This document shows, piece by piece, positions 36,146-43,472 of a stretch of 64,000 nucleotides of DNA (position 1 is its first letter; each line of letters begins with the position of its first letter). The stretch is from WHTX01 sp038255145 (lineage in GTDB: Bacteria > Actinomycetota > Acidimicrobiia > Acidimicrobiales > CAIXPF01). Both the position numbers and the translations under genes were made by a program. Below the pieces are notes generated by a model, which saw only the letters and a list, made by a program, of their open reading frames with translations, had not been told where the DNA came from and ran no database searches. The stretch lies in contig JBBSLP010000002.1 of the NCBI GenBank assembly GCA_038255145.1, positions 103,953-167,952 of the forward strand. Reading direction: 5' to 3'.

Positions 36146-36433
36146 GTGAACACGCTGCACATCGAGCACGCCATCACCGACCTCGACACCTGGACCTCGG
36201 CGTTCGGGCGCTTCGCCGAGATCCGCAGCCGGGCCGGTGTGCGGGCCGAGACGGTCCGGGTGCCGATCGACGACCCCACCTTCGTCGTCATCGACCTGGA
36301 CTTCGACACCACGGCCGAGGCAGAGGCGTTCCTCCGCTTCCTGACCACCGCCGTGTGGGCCGACCCGGCCAGCTCTCCAGGGCTGGCCGGGCGCCCGCGG
36401 ACGAGGATCCTGGAACGGGTGACCACCGGTTGA
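36146..36433 (+). CDS. Small ABM/EthD-like protein of unknown function
   Basis: A 95-residue protein: MNTLHIEHAITDLDTWTSAF, then VPIDDPTFVVIDLDFDTTAE and AEAFLRFLTTAVW. The order strand, helix, two strands, helix fits a dimeric alpha/beta-barrel protein like ABM monooxygenases or related cyclases, without identifiable catalytic residues. GTG 36146 follows cgggaga. It diverges from the LuxR gene and converges with the VWA gene. Confidence 0.65.
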   Translation: MNTLHIEHAITDLDTWTSAFGRFAEIRSRAGVRAETVRVPIDDPTFVVIDLDFDTTAEAEAFLRFLTTAVWADPASSPGLAGRPRTRILERVTTG

Positions 36434-36444
36434 GCAGCGGTGGT

Positions 36445-37122
36445 TCAGCGGTCGCGGTGCTTGCGGTCGGTCTCGGCCGGTTTGTCGCCCTCGAAGAAGT
36501 CACGGGGGTCGACGGGCTCGGCCCGGCGGACCTTGCGGCGGTGCTCGGTGGCGGCGCGGTCGAGGCTGGCGAAGGCCAGCCCCGCGCCCTGGGCGTCGGG
36601 GGCGAAGGCCTGCACCGAGCCCGAGCCGTAGCCGATGGTGCCCGACTCGGCGTAGGCATCGAGCCCGGCCCCGAGGAACACGAAGGTCCACCCGGCGGCC
36701 TCCTTGGCGGCGACCAGTCGCACCAGGTCGGCCTGGGTGAACCGCCGGCTGGCGTTCTCCTCGCCGTCGGTGAAGGTGACGACGAGGATGTTCTCGGGCG
36801 CCTTGCCCAACGCCTGGCGCTGCTCGGCCCGGACCGAGGCCCGGGTGATGAGCTCGCCGGTGGCGTCGAGCAGGGGGGTGCCGCCCCGGGGCACGAAGGT
36901 GGCCGGGGTGAGGTCGCGGACCTTGGTCAGCCGTCGGGCGTCGGTCAGCACCTCGAAGGGGTCCTGGCTGTCGAACTGCACCAGGGTCATGCGGGCGTCG
37001 TCACCGCCGGCCCGCTGGTTGGCCAGGAAGCCGTTGAAGCCGCCGATGACGTCGCCGGCCATGGAAGCCATCGAGCCGCTCCGGTCGAGCAGGAAGTACA
37101 GGTGGGTGGTGGTGGTGGTCAT
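36445..37122 (-). CDS. VWA-domain protein
   Basis: A 225-residue von Willebrand factor A domain. The metal-ion-dependent adhesion site is complete: DRSGSM (residues 13-18), the Thr in GGTPLLDATG, and Asp in TFTDGEENAS. No secretion signal or membrane segment is visible, so it is probably cytoplasmic. Such small VWA proteins are often metal-dependent adaptors in stress (TerY-like) or chelatase-type systems; no partner MoxR ATPase or Ter gene is adjacent. The C-terminal tail is highly charged. Confidence 0.85.
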   Translation of the reverse strand: MTTTTTHLYFLLDRSGSMASMAGDVIGGFNGFLANQRAGGDDARMTLVQFDSQDPFEVLTDARRLTKVRDLTPATFVPRGGTPLLDATGELITRASVRAEQRQALGKAPENILVVTFTDGEENASRRFTQADLVRLVAAKEAAGWTFVFLGAGLDAYAESGTIGYGSGSVQAFAPDAQGAGLAFASLDRAATEHRRKVRRAEPVDPRDFFEGDKPAETDRKHRDR

Positions 37123-37278
37123 CGTGCGCCTCGTTGGGTTCCGCCGCCCGGATCGGGGTGATCCAGGTCGTGTCCCGAGGTGTAGAGGCGAGGTGTGACA
37201 ATAAGGGGCTGTGTCGCGCGTTGCCGCGATCGCTGCCGACGCGCGCTCTGTCGCTGACGCTCTCAGCGACCGGCCCGG

Positions 37279-37794
37279 CTACTGGGTCATGGGCGGTAGG
37301 TCGTTGCGCGAGATCCGCGGGTTTCGCATCGCCTGGGTCGCCGAGTGCGGCATGGCGATGTGGACAGTGCTCGGCTCGTCGTCATCGTCGCGTGCCTCGA
37401 CCCATTCGACCGGCAGCCCGAACTGGCGTACTGCCTGGTGGGGCAGATCGCGGTGCAGCCACCGTGACATGCCCGCAGGCAGTGTGGAGATGATGAGCCC
37501 GACGTAGTGGTTCTCACCGAGCGCGCCCCGGATCGCCTCCAGGGGGTCGGACGCGCCCACTTCGCCGCTGGCGCTGATGCCCGCGTCCTGGCAGCGTTGC
37601 AGCTCGGCATCGAGCCGGCGCTGAGCATTGTCCCCAGCGGTGCTCCCGGCTCGAGCACCCCGGTCGGCCGCAGGCTCAGTGGCCGGGACGACGACGTGGA
37701 TCTGGGCGCCCTCGCGGGCTCGCGCCGCGACCGTCGCGGTGAGCGCGTGACCTCCGAGGGTTTGGTTGGCGACCACCAGATAGCGACTGGACAT
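37279..37794 (-). CDS. Universal-stress-like (Usp fold) protein
   Basis: A 171-residue protein beginning SSRYLVVANQTLGGHALTAT, with IHVVVPATEP after the first helix and YVGLIISTLPAGMSRWLHRD later, the arrangement of the Usp/adenine-nucleotide alpha-hydrolase fold. The glycine-rich ATP loop of classical UspA is not clear. A gagaggg RBS lies before ATG 37794. It lies alone between the VWA gene and a long non-coding interval. Confidence 0.75.
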   Translation of the reverse strand: MSSRYLVVANQTLGGHALTATVAARAREGAQIHVVVPATEPAADRGARAGSTAGDNAQRRLDAELQRCQDAGISASGEVGASDPLEAIRGALGENHYVGLIISTLPAGMSRWLHRDLPHQAVRQFGLPVEWVEARDDDDEPSTVHIAMPHSATQAMRNPRISRNDLPPMTQ

Positions 37795-38014
37795 GGTGTG
37801 CCCTCTCTCCAGAAGAGACGCCCAAGGAAATGCGTACTCATCCGCGGATGCTAGCGCCAGAGGCGCCGGGGGTGCTCGGTCGAATACCGAACTCGTGCTG
37901 TTCGGGTCAAGGTTCCTGACCGGAGGGCGGCCGCCTGCCGCCAGCGTTGGAGCAGCTCACAGATCCCGGGACTCAGGGCCGGACGCGGGGCGTGCGCGCT
38001 GCTCTGGCGTTATG

Positions 38015-38026
38015 GTGTAATTTCAC
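38015..38026. promoter_or_regulatory. Candidate operator dyad GTGTAATTTCAC
   Basis: A near-perfect 12-base dyad. An almost identical perfect palindrome, GTGTAATTACAC, lies at 42763-42774 ahead of the pglW remnant, and both are preceded within about 30 bases by CTCTGGCG. A shared regulator is inferred; none is identified. Confidence 0.35.
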
Positions 38027-38262
38027 TCGTCGTGCCAGTCATGTGGCTGAATGGAATAGTTCGGCACAGAGCACCTTCGCGTTACTACGTTGAGTGCGTT
38101 GTTCCCGTGCGGTGTCACGGTCCGTGAGGTTTGAGGTCTTTCGGTGAGAGGTCAGGTGTATTGACATCCTGTTCGGTAGCGTGACGAGGGCCGCGACAGC
38201 TGTGAGACGGATGCCCAGGTCGAGGCCACGCCGGAGGAGAGCGGTGCCTGCGGGAGCACGGC

Positions 38263-38297
38263 TGTGACCTGCCCATGCAGTGCATCGGCAGGTCACA
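38263..38297. repeat. 35-base near-perfect palindrome
   Basis: Arms TGTGACCTGCC and GGCAGGTCACA (11 bases, perfect) enclose ATGCA-G-TGCAT, itself self-complementary, with a single C-C mismatch between the two. The centre is at 38280. No T-run follows, and the operon start is 240 bases downstream, so it could be an operator, a cruciform or a recombination site. Confidence 0.75.
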
Positions 38298-38536
38298 CGT
38301 CATGTGGATGGGGATCCCCATGCATCTCGCCGCTCAGCAGCTGCTTGGCCTCACCCTGCAGCTGGGGCACCGCCGCGCCGGAGCTGACCGTGATGGACGG
38401 CCGGACCGAGGTCAATGAGCCCCGTCGCGCTCTCGGCCAGGGGCATGTGCCACGTTGCGCGGTCACATCGTGGACGAACAGTGCTGCGAGGTCTAGGTTG
38501 ATGCCGTGAGCGCCGTCGTGTCGCACGGGTGCACTT

Positions 38537-39406
38537 GTGGCTGGAGCTGAGGACCTCGCGCGCCACACACTGCACCTTCCTGCGGCCGCAGTGGCGGAAC
38601 ACGGCGACCCCTCGGGTGGTGGTCCCTCGTTGCCGGCCGAGGTCGGCTCGGTCGAGGCGTTGGACGTGGTGCTCCAGGCGACCCGGGCACTGTTGTGGAT
38701 AGCCACGCCGTCCGAGGCCTCCGCCGTGGCCCGGGATCTGGTGAGGGACCTCGGCGGCGGGATCGTCGCGGCGCGTGCCGCCACCAGCGACGCGATGGCC
38801 GTGGATGTGTCCTTCGGTGAGGGCGAACCCGCCCTGCCGGTCGCTCCACCGGTCAGCGTGGCCAGGGTGCTGCTCGAGCGTCACGTGCCGATCTTCGTGC
38901 GCGACGTCCATCGGGCGCTCGAGTTGGCGGACCGGGCGAACCGCCTCGCCGAGGACGCCTCCATCGACGCCCTCACCGGGCTTCCCAACCGGCGCATGCT
39001 GGGCCGCGCCCTCGGCCGCCTCCGGACGGGGGACACCGTCATCATGATCGACCTCGACCACTTCAAAGCCGTGAACGACACCCTCGGGCACCCCGAGGGA
39101 GACCGCGTCCTGAGGCTCTTCGGTCGGACGTTGGCCGGCAACGTGCGGGCCACGGATCGGGTAGGCCGCTACGGTGGCGAGGAGTTCATGGTCCTGCTGC
39201 ACGGAAGCCAACCCGACCAGTTCCTGTCCCGCCTCCGGGCCGAGTGGCTGCAGGCACGGCCTCAGCCGATCACCTTCTCCGCCGGTGTCGCCGTTGCCGG
39301 TGCCGAGCCAGGACAAACCGTCGAAGCTGCCGACCGGGCCCTGTACCGGGCCAAGCAGTCGGGGCGGGACCAGTGGACATCGGCGACCGAGGAGGACTAC
39401 CGGTGA
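38537..39406 (+). CDS. Diguanylate cyclase (GGDEF domain)
   Basis: A 289-residue protein. The N-terminal 120 residues are a poorly conserved GAF-like region. The cyclase domain follows, starting DALTGLPNRRMLGRALGRL, with IDLDHFKAVNDTLGHPEGDR (metal and substrate binding) and an intact GGEEF at about residues 213-217, so c-di-GMP synthesis is predicted. An RxxD inhibitory site lies near it (RATD, four residues before GRYGGEEF). The GTG start has no strong RBS. The gene overlaps the next by GTGA and heads a three-gene coupled operon ending in a cobalamin-binding protein. Confidence 0.9.
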   Translation: MAGAEDLARHTLHLPAAAVAEHGDPSGGGPSLPAEVGSVEALDVVLQATRALLWIATPSEASAVARDLVRDLGGGIVAARAATSDAMAVDVSFGEGEPALPVAPPVSVARVLLERHVPIFVRDVHRALELADRANRLAEDASIDALTGLPNRRMLGRALGRLRTGDTVIMIDLDHFKAVNDTLGHPEGDRVLRLFGRTLAGNVRATDRVGRYGGEEFMVLLHGSQPDQFLSRLRAEWLQARPQPITFSAGVAVAGAEPGQTVEAADRALYRAKQSGRDQWTSATEEDYR

Positions 39407-39744
39407 GCCTGCCGCCCCCACCCTCGACCTCCCAACCGGACGCAGGCCAGTTCGTGGCCGTCAGTGAGCTCGTGGTACCTGAAGCGGGTCGGGAGGCCCT
39501 CGACGCCGCCTTCGCCGCCCGCTTGGGCGCAGTGGACCACTGGCCCGGCTTCCGGGGGCTCCAGGTGTGGGCGGATGTGAGCGATCCCTGCACCTTGATG
39601 ATGGTCTCGTGGTGGGACGACCAGGACTGCTTCACCACCTACATGCGCTCCGAAGACCACCACCGATCCCACCAGCGCATCCCCGGTGGCGACGATCGGC
39701 CGCGGCCCCGCCGCTTCCGACGTTACGAGGTCATCGCCCGGTGA
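39403..39744 (+). CDS. Antibiotic-biosynthesis-monooxygenase (ABM) domain protein
   Basis: A 113-residue protein with the ABM-type dimeric alpha/beta-barrel: FVAVSELVVPEAGREALDAA, then WPGFRGLQVWADVSDPCTLM, VSWWDDQDCFTTYMRSEDHH. The WPGF and final His-rich segment resemble heme-degrading or quinol monooxygenase relatives, but the catalytic type is uncertain. Start and stop overlap both neighbours by GTGA, so it is translated with the diguanylate cyclase and the cobalamin-binding protein. Confidence 0.75.
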   Translation: MSLPPPPSTSQPDAGQFVAVSELVVPEAGREALDAAFAARLGAVDHWPGFRGLQVWADVSDPCTLMMVSWWDDQDCFTTYMRSEDHHRSHQRIPGGDDRPRPRRFRRYEVIAR

Positions 39745-40748
39745 GCAGGGATGCAAACGGCCGCGACGCGGTCGACGCTTACCTCCTCGAGGCCCTCGAC
39801 GGCGCAGGGCGGGCCTGTGTCCGGCGAGCGCTCGACCTCGTCGACCGGGGCGTCCCCATCGACGGTGTCATCGTCGACCTGCTCGGCGCGGCGCAGCGCG
39901 AGGCCGGCGAACGTTGGCTCCGCAACGAATGGTCCGTGGCTGACGAACACCTGACCAGCGGTGCCACCCAGAAGGCCCTCGACGCCGTGGCCAACACCGT
40001 CGACCAGCCTCCGACGGAAGGGCTGGTCGTCGTGGCCTGCGCCGAAGGGGACTGGCACTCGTTGCCGGCCCAGATGTTCGCCGACATGCTCGGGGCGCGG
40101 GGCTTCGCCGTCACCTTCCTCGGCGCGTCCACACCCGTGGACCACGTGGCCGCCCTCCTGTCCCGACACCTACCCGACGCCCTCGCCGTCAGCTGCAACC
40201 TGCCCATCTTCTTCAACGGGGTGACACGGCTGGCTGACGTCGCCCACCGCCAGGGCATCCCCGTGATCGCCGGCGGCCGCGCGCTCGGCGTCGACCCGGA
40301 TCGGGCCCTCCGCCTGGGCGCCGACGCCTGGGCCGCCACGGTCGACGACGCCGTCGTCGTGCTGCACGGCTGGCTGCGCGGCCGGCCCGACGTCTCCCCC
40401 GAGCCGAGCGTGCTCGTTCCTGAACTGCTGCTCCTCGATCTCCAAGCGTCCGAGATCGCCGAGGTGGCGTTCCGGTCCCTGTCGGACGCGTACCCGTCGA
40501 TGGCGTCCTACGACGACGAGCAACTCGCCCGCACCAGGGAGGACCTCGCGTTCATCACCCGGTTCACCGCTGCGGCCTGCCTCGTCGAGGACCTGACGGT
40601 GCTGACCGACATGCTCGACTGGTTGCGCACCCTCCTCGCCGCCCGTGGCGTCCCTCCGGCGGCCGTCGCCGCGGGCCTGTCAGTGCTGGCACCACTGATA
40701 CAGCGCGCGAGTGCCCAGGCCGGCCAGTACGTCCTCGACGCTTCATAG
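39741..40748 (+). CDS. Cobalamin-binding sensor-like protein with Wx9EH motif
   Basis: A 335-residue protein. Residues about 10-90 form a helical B12-binding cap domain with Trp59 and Glu69-His70 spaced exactly as the Wx9EH signature of CarH-type adenosylcobalamin photoreceptors. A flavodoxin-like B12-binding domain follows: VVVACAEGDWHSLPAQMFAD with a lower-ligand His106 (D-x-H instead of the usual E-x-H, and Pro instead of Gly two residues later), VTFLGASTP, LAVSCNLPIF and IPVIAGGRAL. The last 120 residues are helical with no known domain; there is no MerR-type DNA-binding domain. Coupled to a diguanylate cyclase, it may report light or cobalamin status to c-di-GMP signalling; that is inference. 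Confidence 0.85.
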   Translation: MSRDANGRDAVDAYLLEALDGAGRACVRRALDLVDRGVPIDGVIVDLLGAAQREAGERWLRNEWSVADEHLTSGATQKALDAVANTVDQPPTEGLVVVACAEGDWHSLPAQMFADMLGARGFAVTFLGASTPVDHVAALLSRHLPDALAVSCNLPIFFNGVTRLADVAHRQGIPVIAGGRALGVDPDRALRLGADAWAATVDDAVVVLHGWLRGRPDVSPEPSVLVPELLLLDLQASEIAEVAFRSLSDAYPSMASYDDEQLARTREDLAFITRFTAAACLVEDLTVLTDMLDWLRTLLAARGVPPAAVAAGLSVLAPLIQRASAQAGQYVLDAS

Positions 40749-41056
40749 GGCTTCATCGCCTTCGGTTGGCGGGGATCGGCAGCCCCGAGCCCTTTGCGCC
40801 GTGGTCGCGGTGCGCAGCTGTACCTCGAGGTCGGCCCACGCCTTCGCCTCGTAGTCCGACATCCGCCCGTGTCGGCACGCGGTCGAACCAAGAACCGCGC
40901 GTCGACACCTCTGCCCCGCCGGGTCAAGACCGGAGTTCCGGCCCCTTGCGCCTGATCCCAAACAGTGGTCAGGCGCTGTCGGAGGGTAGCGGTGATGGTG
41001 GCGAATCCCTCCGGCGCCCCTTGAGCGCGGGACCTTGCGACACGCGGCGGGCGCCC
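40749..41056. other. 308-base interval with a possible short gene relic
   Basis: No complete gene. On the minus strand, 40862-40743 reads MSDYEAKAWADLEVQLRTAT and stops after 39 codons; the first residues have normal coding bias and look like the start of a helical protein, so this may be a truncated relic. The rest shows nothing. Confidence 0.3.
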
Positions 41057-42508
41057 TCAGCGGCTACGTGACGCTACTCGTCGCTTGATGAGCTCGTCCT
41101 GCACGCGCATCTCGGGGGCGCGCCGCGTCTGCTTGTGTGTGCCTTGGCGCAGTGTGGCGAGACGGTCGACGATCTCGTCGTAGCTCAGCCCGTCGTCGGC
41201 GAGGACGCAGCCCACGACCGTGCCGGTCCGTCCGACGCCGCCCCAGCAGTGCAGGTAGACCCGGCCGCGTTCGAGCGCCTGCTCGATGGTGCTGAGGACC
41301 CCGTCATAGGCGTCGTCGTCGACGACACCGTTGTCCGGGATGGGGAACCGGACGTGATGGAGGTCGAGTTGGCGAGCAGCGGCCACCGCCTCGATCACCG
41401 GCTCGTAGGGTTCGAGGTGGTCGGCGGGTGTGGTCAGGTCGACGAAGGTGCGGATGCCGGCGTCGACGAGCACATCGACCTTGGCCCGGGCCCGGACCGG
41501 GTCGTTGAGGTGTCCGGGGTACTCGCCGGCGAGCAGGCGTCCGGGTTCGACCCACCAGGCGTGCACGAAGGCGTCGTGGGGCCAGGCGGTCGAGGCCATC
41601 GCTCCTCCACCGGCGGCGAACAGGCCCGTGGCGAGGGAGGTGATCCGCTCCTGGGCCACGACCTTTGCACGCCATTCCGACGGGATGCCCGACGCCCCCC
41701 ATCGGGCGCCGGCGATCTGCCCGGCGATGGCCGCCGTCGTGTCGGCGTCGTCGCCGAGGTTGGCGGCTCGCAGGACGGCGGACCGGAAGTCGTCGGCCCC
41801 GGCGACCGACCACGAGGCGGCTTCCAGCGCGTCGATGCAGTAGCCGGTGCCGCGGATCTGCGGGGGCTGCTTGTGCTTCCAGCCGCCCCCGGCGATGGCG
41901 GCGACGGCGGGGTGGAGCTCACCCCAGCGCCAGAACCCGGGCGATGTCACCTCGTCGAAGGTCTGGCCTTGGATCAGCGCGCCGACGATCGCCCCCATGA
42001 GGCGGCAGGTGTCGACAGGCCGGCGGGCCGGGTGGGTGTTGCGGCTGGACGCCGCGGCCTGGGCTACGGCGGCGTCGAGGTCGGCGTGCCAGCGGATGGG
42101 GACCGCGGCCAACCGCATGAGCGAGCCGTTCGCCGCTGACTCCTCGTCCGGGTGGGGGTCGACCGCCTCACCTGTCCGTCGGTAGCGCTCGAGCTGGGTG
42201 CTCGTGGTGATGCCGATGTCGAAGCACCGGCCGTTGGACGAGAAGTACCCGTCGTCCTTCCACAGCAGGTAGCGGCGCAACTGATCCTGGAGGTCCATCG
42301 TCCCGGTGTCGAGGATCGACTCGGCCAGGCACAGCGCCATGGACGTGTCGTCCGTCCATGCCCCAGCCTTCAGTCGGAACGGCCCGCCGCCGACCATGTC
42401 GTCGATGGGGGGGAAGGAACCGGGGGCCTCGAACTCCAACGTCGTGCCCACGGCATCGCCGACGGCCAGTCCCAGCAGGGCACCAATGGCTCGGTCCAGC
42501 TCGTCCAT
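41057..42508 (-). CDS. ADP-ribosylglycohydrolase fused to dual-specificity phosphatase (copy A)
   Basis: A 483-residue fusion. Residues 1-300 are a DraG/ARH-type ADP-ribosylglycohydrolase: LLGLAVGDAVGTTLEF, metal ligands TDDTSM (52-57) and DADTT (254-258), NGSLMR near 128. Residues about 315-480 are a cysteine phosphatase of the DSP/PTP fold: AGEYPGHLND, FVDLTTPADHL, general-acid loop FPIPDNGVVDDDA and P-loop HCWGGVGRTG with Cys421. Both active sites are intact, so it could remove ADP-ribose from a target and also dephosphorylate a protein or an ADP-ribose product. The ATG at 42508 follows a GGAG; a GTG five codons upstream is possible. A frameshifted paralogue lies at 45164-46620. Confidence 0.92.
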   Translation of the reverse strand: MDELDRAIGALLGLAVGDAVGTTLEFEAPGSFPPIDDMVGGGPFRLKAGAWTDDTSMALCLAESILDTGTMDLQDQLRRYLLWKDDGYFSSNGRCFDIGITTSTQLERYRRTGEAVDPHPDEESAANGSLMRLAAVPIRWHADLDAAVAQAAASSRNTHPARRPVDTCRLMGAIVGALIQGQTFDEVTSPGFWRWGELHPAVAAIAGGGWKHKQPPQIRGTGYCIDALEAASWSVAGADDFRSAVLRAANLGDDADTTAAIAGQIAGARWGASGIPSEWRAKVVAQERITSLATGLFAAGGGAMASTAWPHDAFVHAWWVEPGRLLAGEYPGHLNDPVRARAKVDVLVDAGIRTFVDLTTPADHLEPYEPVIEAVAAARQLDLHHVRFPIPDNGVVDDDAYDGVLSTIEQALERGRVYLHCWGGVGRTGTVVGCVLADDGLSYDEIVDRLATLRQGTHKQTRRAPEMRVQDELIKRRVASRSR

Positions 42509-42613
42509 GTCCGCTCCATCCACGTGCCGCCCAAGCAGGTCGCCTTGGTGCGCAGCGTACGAGGCCTCTTCAACTTCGGACCGAGACGCCCCGAAGCGGA
42601 TGAAGCGGAAGCT

Positions 42614-42707
42614 ATGAGTCTTTCGTCCCCACCGCCGTCAGCGTGCAGATGAACACTGTTGAGGCGGGCGTGGGCGGTGCCGGAATGGCGCAGGGCAATG
42701 GTGGACA
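42614..42707. repeat. Repeat R, copy A (about 94 bases)
   Basis: Similar over its length to 47553-47647: both begin atgagtc-ttcg, share gtcagcgtgcag and gccggaatggcg, and end atgg-ggacag. Here it lies between the start of fusion gene copy A and the pglW remnant; in the other place it is immediately followed by a pglZ remnant. No confident coding function. Confidence 0.7.
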
Positions 42708-42737
42708 GCGATGCAGCGCGCGTGCTCGCCCGTGTGG

Positions 42738-42774
42738 TTGACTCTGGCGCATCTGTCTGGTCGTGTAATTACAC
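42738..42774 (+). promoter_or_regulatory. Possible promoter/operator before the pglW remnant
   Basis: A TTGACT box at 42738-42743 is followed about 20 bases later by GTGTAATTACAC (42763-42774), a perfect 12-base palindrome that overlaps any -10 element, the layout of a repressed promoter. The remnant gene starts at about 42808. Confidence 0.35.
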
Positions 42775-42807
42775 CGCCTCAGTGGAAACCAGTCGAAGCA
42801 GCGGTCC

Positions 42808-43165
42808 GTGTGCTCGCCCCATTGGCAGTCGATCACGCCCTTCGGCTACGCGTGGGAGCAACAGCGCTGGACCTGGTCCCCACGGGCCAGTCCGACCGTG
42901 AGCCCTTCCGGGCGTGGGCCAACTTCGACTTCATCGACAACGGCTGGGTGGGTGAGATCGACCTGCTCGTGCCGTGTCCCCGGGCCCTCTACCTGATCGA
43001 GACGAAGTCCTACCCGGTCATCGTGACCAGCAACGACGCCTACACGTGGACCCGCTAGCTCCCCGAAGGGCGACCCCGCACCGAGGCCACGCCCTGCCTG
43101 GGCGCCGGCGCAAGGCACAACGGCTGGCCTTGGTCCTCGACCGCCAGCTCACCCGGTCCGAGCGT
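42808..43165 (+). pseudogene. Remnant of a PglW-like BREX-2 kinase (NERD domain part)
   Basis: Reading across one frameshift near 42864 gives HWQSITPFGYAWEQQ then ALDLVPTGQSDREPFRAW, ANFDFIDNG, GEIDLLVPCPRALYLIETKS and YTWTR, the order seen at the N terminus of PglW-type kinases with a NERD (nuclease-related) domain. An in-frame TAG stands at 43056, and after a second shift near 43100 RRRKAQRLALVLDRQL continues the same domain. The kinase domain and the rest of the about 1400-residue protein are missing. Assignment to BREX-2 rests on my recall of the family and on the neighbouring pglZ-like end. Confidence 0.6.
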
Positions 43166-43199
43166 CAGCCTCGCTGGGCCGAGCAGCGCCGTCTCGGTG

Positions 43200-43447
43200 G
43201 TCGTCAGTTCGACGAGGCCAGGACCACGGCAGCGACCCCGCCCTTGGCCGCCAAGGGCGGGGTCCTGCCCCACGTGGCGCTGGCCAGCGCCATCGGCACC
43301 GCTGAGCATCGGGTGGGTGGCTTCGTGGCGTCGTTGGGCCGGGTGCTGAACGTCGAGGGCTACGCCGTACTGGCCCAGGACGAGACAACCCGCACCGTCC
43401 GCCTCGACCTCCCCCTCGTCGCCCGCCAGTTCGGCATCAAGACCTAG
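43200..43447 (+). pseudogene. Remnant of a PglZ-like BREX-2 phosphatase, 3' end (copy A)
   Basis: The last about 80 codons (LAAKGGVLPHVALASAIGTA, HRVGGFVASLGRVLNVEGYA, VRLDLPLVARQFGIKT) match my recall of the C terminus of BREX-2 PglZ. There is no start or catalytic domain. It is fused without a gap to the pglW remnant, as if everything between the 5' end of pglW and the 3' end of pglZ had been deleted. A second copy, similar but not identical, lies at 47648-47801. Confidence 0.6.
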
Positions 43448-43472
43448 CGTCGCTTCGTGACCGCCGACGCTG

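Larger units (their letters stand above)
37795..38536. other. 740-base interval without a supported gene
   Basis: The composition is visibly less G+C-rich than in the surrounding genes between about 38000 and 38250. None of the open frames shows a recognisable domain or consistent codon bias. The interval contains a GTGTAATTTCAC dyad at 38015-38026 and a 35-base palindrome at 38263-38297. It should also contain the promoter of the diguanylate cyclase operon, whose first GTG lies at 38537. Confidence 0.55.

Noticed and set aside
37211..37507. Plus-strand gene opposite the Usp-like gene
   Set aside because: No domain or codon bias; the minus frame is the coding one.
38039..38296. Small minus-strand gene in the 740-base gap
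   Set aside because: Its end overlaps the palindrome, codon use is poor and there is no ribosome-binding site.
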